A stretch of 64,000 nt of DNA from Proteobacteria bacterium UBA2363 (GTDB lineage Bacteria > Pseudomonadota > Gammaproteobacteria > Xanthomonadales > UBA2363). The notes beneath the pieces are model-generated. The model ran no database searches, was not told where the DNA came from, and saw only the letters and a program-made list of their open reading frames with translations. Position numbers and translations under genes: made by a program. The stretch is from the NCBI GenBank assembly GCA_002344355.1, contig DDTN01000046.1:1-64000 (forward strand), written 5' to 3'. This document shows positions 58,624-64,000 of this stretch, piece after piece (positions within the stretch are counted from its first letter, which is position 1; every line of letters starts with the position of its first letter).

Positions 58624-59721
58624 TCAGCCCTCGCCCTCGAGCGGGGCGAAGAAACGCCGGATCTCCTCGGCGCGGTCGGCGTTGTCCAGCAGGGCATCCA
58701 CCAGACGCGGGTCGAACAGCACGCCGCGTTGCTGGCGCAGCCACTCCAGCGCCTGCGCCATCGGCCAGGCCGGCTTGTAGGGGCGTCGCGTGGTCAGGGC
58801 GTCGAGGACGTCGGCCAGTCCGACGATGCGGGCGCTGATCGGGGCCTGTTCGCCGATCAGGCCGTCCGGATAGCCGCTGCCGTCCCAGCGCTCATGGTGG
58901 CGCAGCGCGATCTCGGCGGCGAGCTGGACGAACCGGCTGGAGCTCTCGCCCAGGATCTCGCAGCCCAGCCGCGGGTGCTGGCGCATCAACGCCATCTCGG
59001 CCGGGTCCAGCGGTCCGGGCTTGTTGAGCAGGCTGTCCGGGACGCTGATCTTGCCGATGTCGTGCAGGGGCGCGGCCGCCTCGATCTGGCGGACCTCGTC
59101 GTCGGGCAGGCCGATCGCCTCCGCGACCAGGGCGCTGTAGCGGGCGATGCGCTCCAGGTGGGCGCCGGCGTGCAGGTCGCGGGACTCGGTGGCCTTGGCC
59201 AGCCGGAACAGGATGTCGCGCTCGCGCTGCTCGGTCTCGTGCTGGCTGCTGATCACCTGCTGCTCGAGGGAGCGGGCGCGGCGCTTGACCGATTCGGCCT
59301 GCTGCCGCAGCAGCAGCAGGTTGCGGCAGCGCGAACGCAGCTCGCGCGGCCGGATCGGCTTGACCATGAAGTCCATGACGCCGGCGTCCAGCGCCGCCTG
59401 CCGGACCGGCTCGTCGCCGACCACCGTGATCAGGATGATCGGCACGTCGCGGTGCGAGAGGTCGCGACGGAACTGGCGGGCGAACTCCAGGCCGTCCAGG
59501 CGCGGCATCCGGTAGTCGAGCAGGACCAGGTCGGGGTTGGCCTGCTGCGACCAGGCCATCGCCTCCTCCGGGTCGCCGAAATCGGCGATCCGGATGTCGG
59601 GGCTGATGCCCTCGATGATGTGCCGCAGCATGGTGCGTGCGGACAGCTGGTCATCGACGATCAGGACGTTCACGCGCGCACTGGCCCGGCACCGCCCCGG
59701 GACGGGTGTCCCGGAGTCCAT
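58624..59721 (-). CDS. rpfG: RpfG cyclic di-GMP phosphodiesterase response regulator
   Basis: The 365-residue protein has a receiver domain (about 17-140) with phospho-acceptor D69 (LVLLDYRMP). The HD-GYP domain carries LHDIGKIS (HD near 220), RHHERWDGSGYPDG (GYP near 279) and DVLDALTTRRPYKPAW. Phospho-RpfC activates it to degrade cyclic di-GMP and release Clp. The ATG at 59721 gives a short non-homologous leader; a GTG at 59673 just before the receiver domain is an alternative start, and neither has a good Shine-Dalgarno. It lies 14 nt upstream of rpfC; rpfH, found between them in some Xanthomonas, is absent. Confidence 0.94.
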   Translation of the reverse strand: MDSGTPVPGRCRASARVNVLIVDDQLSARTMLRHIIEGISPDIRIADFGDPEEAMAWSQQANPDLVLLDYRMPRLDGLEFARQFRRDLSHRDVPIILITVVGDEPVRQAALDAGVMDFMVKPIRPRELRSRCRNLLLLRQQAESVKRRARSLEQQVISSQHETEQRERDILFRLAKATESRDLHAGAHLERIARYSALVAEAIGLPDDEVRQIEAAAPLHDIGKISVPDSLLNKPGPLDPAEMALMRQHPRLGCEILGESSSRFVQLAAEIALRHHERWDGSGYPDGLIGEQAPISARIVGLADVLDALTTRRPYKPAWPMAQALEWLRQQRGVLFDPRLVDALLDNADRAEEIRRFFAPLEGEG

Positions 59722-59794
59722 ATGCGCAAGACTCTACACCCTGCGCCGCCCCGGGCACAGGGGACCCGGCGCATGGCGGCGCCGGCGGCGGCCC

Positions 59795-61336
<1,542 letters not shown>

Positions 61337-61348
61337 CTCGTGTCGTCC

Positions 61349-62465
61349 TCAGATGCGGCCGGCGCCGGCCTCCAGGCCCATCTTCAGGCTCGCCTCGACG
61401 AACTCGTCGAGGTCGCCGTCGAGCACCTTCTGGGTGTCGCTGCGCTCGACGCCGGTACGCAGGTCCTTGATCCGCGACTGGTCGAGCACGTAGTTGCGGA
61501 TCTGGCTGCCCCAGCCGATGTCGGCCTTGGCATCCTCCAGGCGCTGCTTCTCGGCGCTGCGCCGCTGGAGTTCCTGCTCGTACAGGCGGGCGCGCAGCAT
61601 CTTCATCGCGCGGTCGCGGTTGGCGTGCTGGCTGCGCTCGGTCTGGCAGGCGGCGACGATGCCGGTCGGCACGTGCGTGATGCGCACCGCAGACTCGGTC
61701 TTGTTGACGTGCTGGCCGCCGGCGCCGCTGGACCGGTAGACGTCGGTCTTCAGGTCGGCCGGGTTGATCTCGATGTCGATGTTGTCGTCGATCTCGGGGG
61801 CCACGAACACCGAGCAGAACGAGGTGTGCCGGCGGTTGTCGGAGTCGAACGGGCTCTTGCGGACCAGCCGGTGCACGCCGGTCTCGGTCTTGAGCCAGCC
61901 GTATGCGTAGTCGCCCTCGATGCGCAGGCTGGCGCTCTTGATGCCGGCGACCTCGCCCTCCGAAACCTCCAGCAGCTCGGTCTTCCAGCCGCGCGACTCG
62001 GCCCAGCGCAGGTACATGCGCAGCAGCATGTTCGCCCAGTCCTGCGCCTCGGTGCCGCCGGCACCGGCCTGGATGTCCACGAACGCCGGCAGGGGATCGG
62101 CCTCGCCCGAGAACATGCGCTGGAATTCGAGCTTGCCGACCCGACGCTCCAGCAGCTCGACGTCGGCCGCGACCGCGGCCACGCCCTCGGCATCGGATTC
62201 GGCGGCGCTGAGCTCGAGCAGCTCGCGGCCGTCGTCCAGGGCGGTCGCCAGGCGGTCCAGCTCGGTGACCACCGCCTCCAGCCGGGCGCGCTCGCGACCG
62301 AGCTCCTGGGCGCGTTCCGGGTCGTTCCAGACCTCGGGGTGCTCCAGCTCGCGACCTACTTCCTCGAGTCGTTCCCGGCGGCGGTCGTAGTCAAAGATAC
62401 CCCCTGAGCGCGAGCGTGCGCGCCTTGAGGTCGTCGAGCGAGGCGTAGATCGGGTTCAGTTCCAT
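61349..62465 (-). CDS. prfB: Peptide chain release factor 2, with programmed +1 frameshift
   Basis: RF2 reads UGA and UAA. Codons 1-24 run from 62465 to 62394 (MELNPIYASLDD... ending LRGYL). An in-frame UGA at 62393-62391 follows, then a +1 shift continues from 62392 to 61349, giving 371 residues in all. The second part has SPFDSDNRRHTSF (stop-codon recognition) and SSGAGGQHVNKTESAVR with the catalytic GGQ. The shift site (AGGGGGTATCTTTGAC) is identical to the classical one. The gene looks broken to simple callers but is intact. It is followed by lysS 12 nt later. Confidence 0.96.
62390..62405 (-). promoter_or_regulatory. prfB autoregulatory frameshift site
   Basis: Minus-strand AGGGGG-TAT-CTT-TGA-C: the Shine-Dalgarno-like AGGGGG lies 3 nt before the CTT shift codon, which is followed by UGA-C. 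Low RF2 makes the ribosome pause at UGA and slip +1 on CUU, so RF2 controls its own synthesis. Confidence 0.95.
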
Positions 62466-62674
62466 GGCATCGGCGTGGCTGGCTGGCGGTCGACGGCGGG
62501 CGTCGCCGGATCGGTGAGGGGGCGGGACGGCGGCCCTGCCCGCGACGGCAGGCAGGGCACCGGAGGCGGGCGTTGCCGCGGCCGCGCAGTTTAGCAGCCC
62601 GCGGAACTTCGCCCGTGCGCGACGGGCCCCGCGACGCCGGACCTCAAGGCCGCCCCTGGATCCGGGACAGCGGC

Positions 62675-63571
62675 TCAGCGTCGCCAGAACCGCCAGCGAT
62701 GTCGCGGTCGCCACAGCCAGCGTCCGGCAGGCGCGCGCCAGTCCAGGCTGGCGACATCGCCATCGGCGACCGCGGACAGCAGCGCCGCCAGGCGCCGGTC
62801 GGCGTCGCTGCGGCGGCGCAGGTCGTGCAACTCCTGCGTCGTCGCCGCGCCGGCGGAAGCCAGGCCGGCCAGGCCGAGCAGTGCCGGCTCCTCGGTGTCC
62901 AGCCGCGCCGGTGCCCGCGCCGGTGGCCCGGGCAGCATCCCGGCGCCTGAGAACCACAGGCCGTTGATGGCCGGCAACCCCTGCGCCTGCCGGCGCGCGT
63001 TGGCCGGGTGCGCGGCCAGGGCGATCTGCGCCTGGCCCAGCAGGGCCCGCCAGTGCCTGCCGGCGGCATCCTCGGGCCACAGCTCGAACAGGTCGGCGCC
63101 CAGCGCCTGTTCCGGCGCCGGCAGCCGCGGATACTCGGCGCCGCCGCCGGCGCGGAACGGGCGCAGGTACCAGCGCCGGGGCAGCGGCGCGCTCAGCTCG
63201 AAGCCGGCGTCCCCGAACAGGGGCGCCAGCGCCCGGACCAGGTCGGCGGTCTCGTCGGCGTCCTGGCCGAGCTCGCCGACCGCGAGCAGCCGCAGCGCCG
63301 CCGGTTCCAGCCGGAAGTGCGCGGGATCGGCGTGGAGCCAGTGGTGGCCGGCGGCATCGCCGGCATCGTGCTGCCGGCACAGCGCCGCCGTCGGCCAGGG
63401 GGCCGCAGGCGATCCGAACAGGTCGCCGACCAGGCCTTCGAGGCCGGCGTCGGGCGCCGGCAGCCGGTCCGCACGCGCCAGCAGGGCCGACACGGTGGCC
63501 GCCAGCCCGGCGTCGCCGGGCTGGCCGGGCGCCAGGACCACCAGGTTCCGTCGCGGCCTGGTCGCGGCCAT
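62675..63571 (-). CDS. rpfE: RpfE-family protein
   Basis: The 298-residue soluble protein carries the conserved boxes of the RpfE-type family (often labelled cofactor-independent phosphoglycerate mutase-like): HHWLHADPAHFRLEPAALRL (76-95), LFGDAGFELSAPLPRRWYL, LFELWPEDAAGRHWRALLGQ and LPAINGLWFSGAGMLPG (199-215). The biochemical activity is unproven; in Xanthomonas the gene was named for its place in the rpf region. Here it lies between greA (15-nt gap) and prfB, with recJ missing from the expected position. The identification rests on motif memory plus synteny, not on a search. Confidence 0.75.
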   Translation of the reverse strand: MAATRPRRNLVVLAPGQPGDAGLAATVSALLARADRLPAPDAGLEGLVGDLFGSPAAPWPTAALCRQHDAGDAAGHHWLHADPAHFRLEPAALRLLAVGELGQDADETADLVRALAPLFGDAGFELSAPLPRRWYLRPFRAGGGAEYPRLPAPEQALGADLFELWPEDAAGRHWRALLGQAQIALAAHPANARRQAQGLPAINGLWFSGAGMLPGPPARAPARLDTEEPALLGLAGLASAGAATTQELHDLRRRSDADRRLAALLSAVADGDVASLDWRAPAGRWLWRPRHRWRFWRR

Positions 63572-63586
63572 GCCCTGGCGTCCGGC

Positions 63587-64000
63587 TCAGCCGTAGCTGA
63601 CCGCGGCGATCTCGTAGCGCCGGGTGCCGCCAGGCGTCTGGATCTCGACGGTGTCGCCCTCGTGCTTGCCGATCAGGGCGCGCGCCACCGGCGAGGCCAC
63701 CGAGATCAGGCCGCGCTTGATGTCGGCCTCCAGCTCGCCGACGATGCGGTAGCGCAGCTCGTCGTTGCTGTGCAGCTCGACCAGTTCGACGCTGGCGCCG
63801 AAGACGATGCGGCTGCCGGCGTTGAGCTTGGCGACGTCGATGATCTCGGCCAGCGACAGCGCCGACTCGAGTTCCTGGATGCGCCCCTCGATGAAGCCCT
63901 GCTGCTCGCGGGCGGCGTGGTATTCGGCGTTCTCCTTGAGATCGCCGTGGGCGCGCGCCTCGGCGATCGCGGCGATCACCTGCGGCCGGCGGACGCCCTT
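63587..64000 (-). CDS. greA: Transcription elongation factor GreA (5' end outside window)
   Basis: The visible 137 codons match GreA from near residue 25 to the end. The N-terminal coiled coil shows VIAAIAEARAHGDLKENAEY and HAAREQQGFIEGRIQELE, and the C-terminal FKBP-like domain shows YRIVGELEADIKRGLIS and ARALIGKHEGDTVEI. GreA inserts the acidic coiled-coil tip (D and E residues in HGDLKENAEY) into the RNA polymerase secondary channel and rescues backtracked complexes. The frame is open to position 64000, so the start lies to the right of the window. It is followed by the rpfE-family gene after 15 nt. Confidence 0.95.
   Translation of the reverse strand, partial: KGVRRPQVIAAIAEARAHGDLKENAEYHAAREQQGFIEGRIQELESALSLAEIIDVAKLNAGSRIVFGASVELVELHSNDELRYRIVGELEADIKRGLISVASPVARALIGKHEGDTVEIQTPGGTRRYEIAAVSYG

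Overview
The window is a high-GC chromosome segment from a member of the order Lysobacterales (Xanthomonadales, Gammaproteobacteria). The strongest evidence is the right end, where greA, an rpfE-family gene, prfB, lysS, rpfG and rpfC all read leftward towards a convergent rpfF. That is the order of the Xanthomonas DSF quorum-sensing locus, minus rpfB, rpfH and recJ. The type IV minor-pilin operon downstream of ispH and the general gene content agree. I cannot name a genus.

Positions 1-7415 are the right-hand part of an integrative element. It ends in a 45-nt 3' fragment of a tRNA-Thr(CGT) gene (attR-like), next to a leftward tyrosine integrase. The integrase heads a compact minus-strand operon: an HTH protein, an AlpA-type regulator, a winged-helix replication-like protein, a DUF5681 protein and several unknown small proteins. 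Most neighbours are joined by ATGA, GTGA or TGATG overlaps. Further left is AT-richer cargo: an ImmA/IrrE-type metalloprotease in tandem with a membrane protein, and small genes of unknown function. The left end, and the expected intact tRNA, lie outside the window.

Positions 7426-21995 hold one long leftward array: leuS, lptE, holA, nadD, rsfS, lspA, ispH, then fimT, pilV, pilW, pilX, pilY1 and pilE. Essential translation, replication, NAD, isoprenoid and lipoprotein genes thus precede the type IV pilus priming and adhesion genes.

Positions 22174-40280 are a mixed chromosomal stretch of small units: a secreted amidohydrolase with a hotdog protein, an orphan outer-membrane barrel, a YbbN-type thioredoxin, a beta/gamma-crystallin-like protein, fghA, an EamA transporter, rimO, dienelactone hydrolase plus HIT protein, dcd, a secreted M14 carboxypeptidase, a GAP-family membrane protein, and a secreted monohaem beta-propeller-like protein paired with a ThuA-like protein. 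Four exported proteins here end in a similar short [LV]-F/L-x-[DTG]-G-F tail, which may be an undescribed sorting signal.

Positions 40428-54220 carry mrp, metG, an APC permease, rsxA and rsxB without rsxCDGE, phhB, a CPBP-like membrane protein, a tandem pair of ECF-like sigma factors, rluC and rne. The rne gene has a hexamer microsatellite encoding Ala-Pro repeats.

Positions 54382-64000 are regulatory: a GacA/UvrY-like response regulator with a Clp/CRP-like palindrome just upstream of its start, then the rpf locus. RpfF would make the DSF fatty-acid signal, RpfC sense it, and RpfG degrade cyclic di-GMP in response. In Xanthomonas this chain acts through Clp, so the Clp-like site beside the locus is suggestive.
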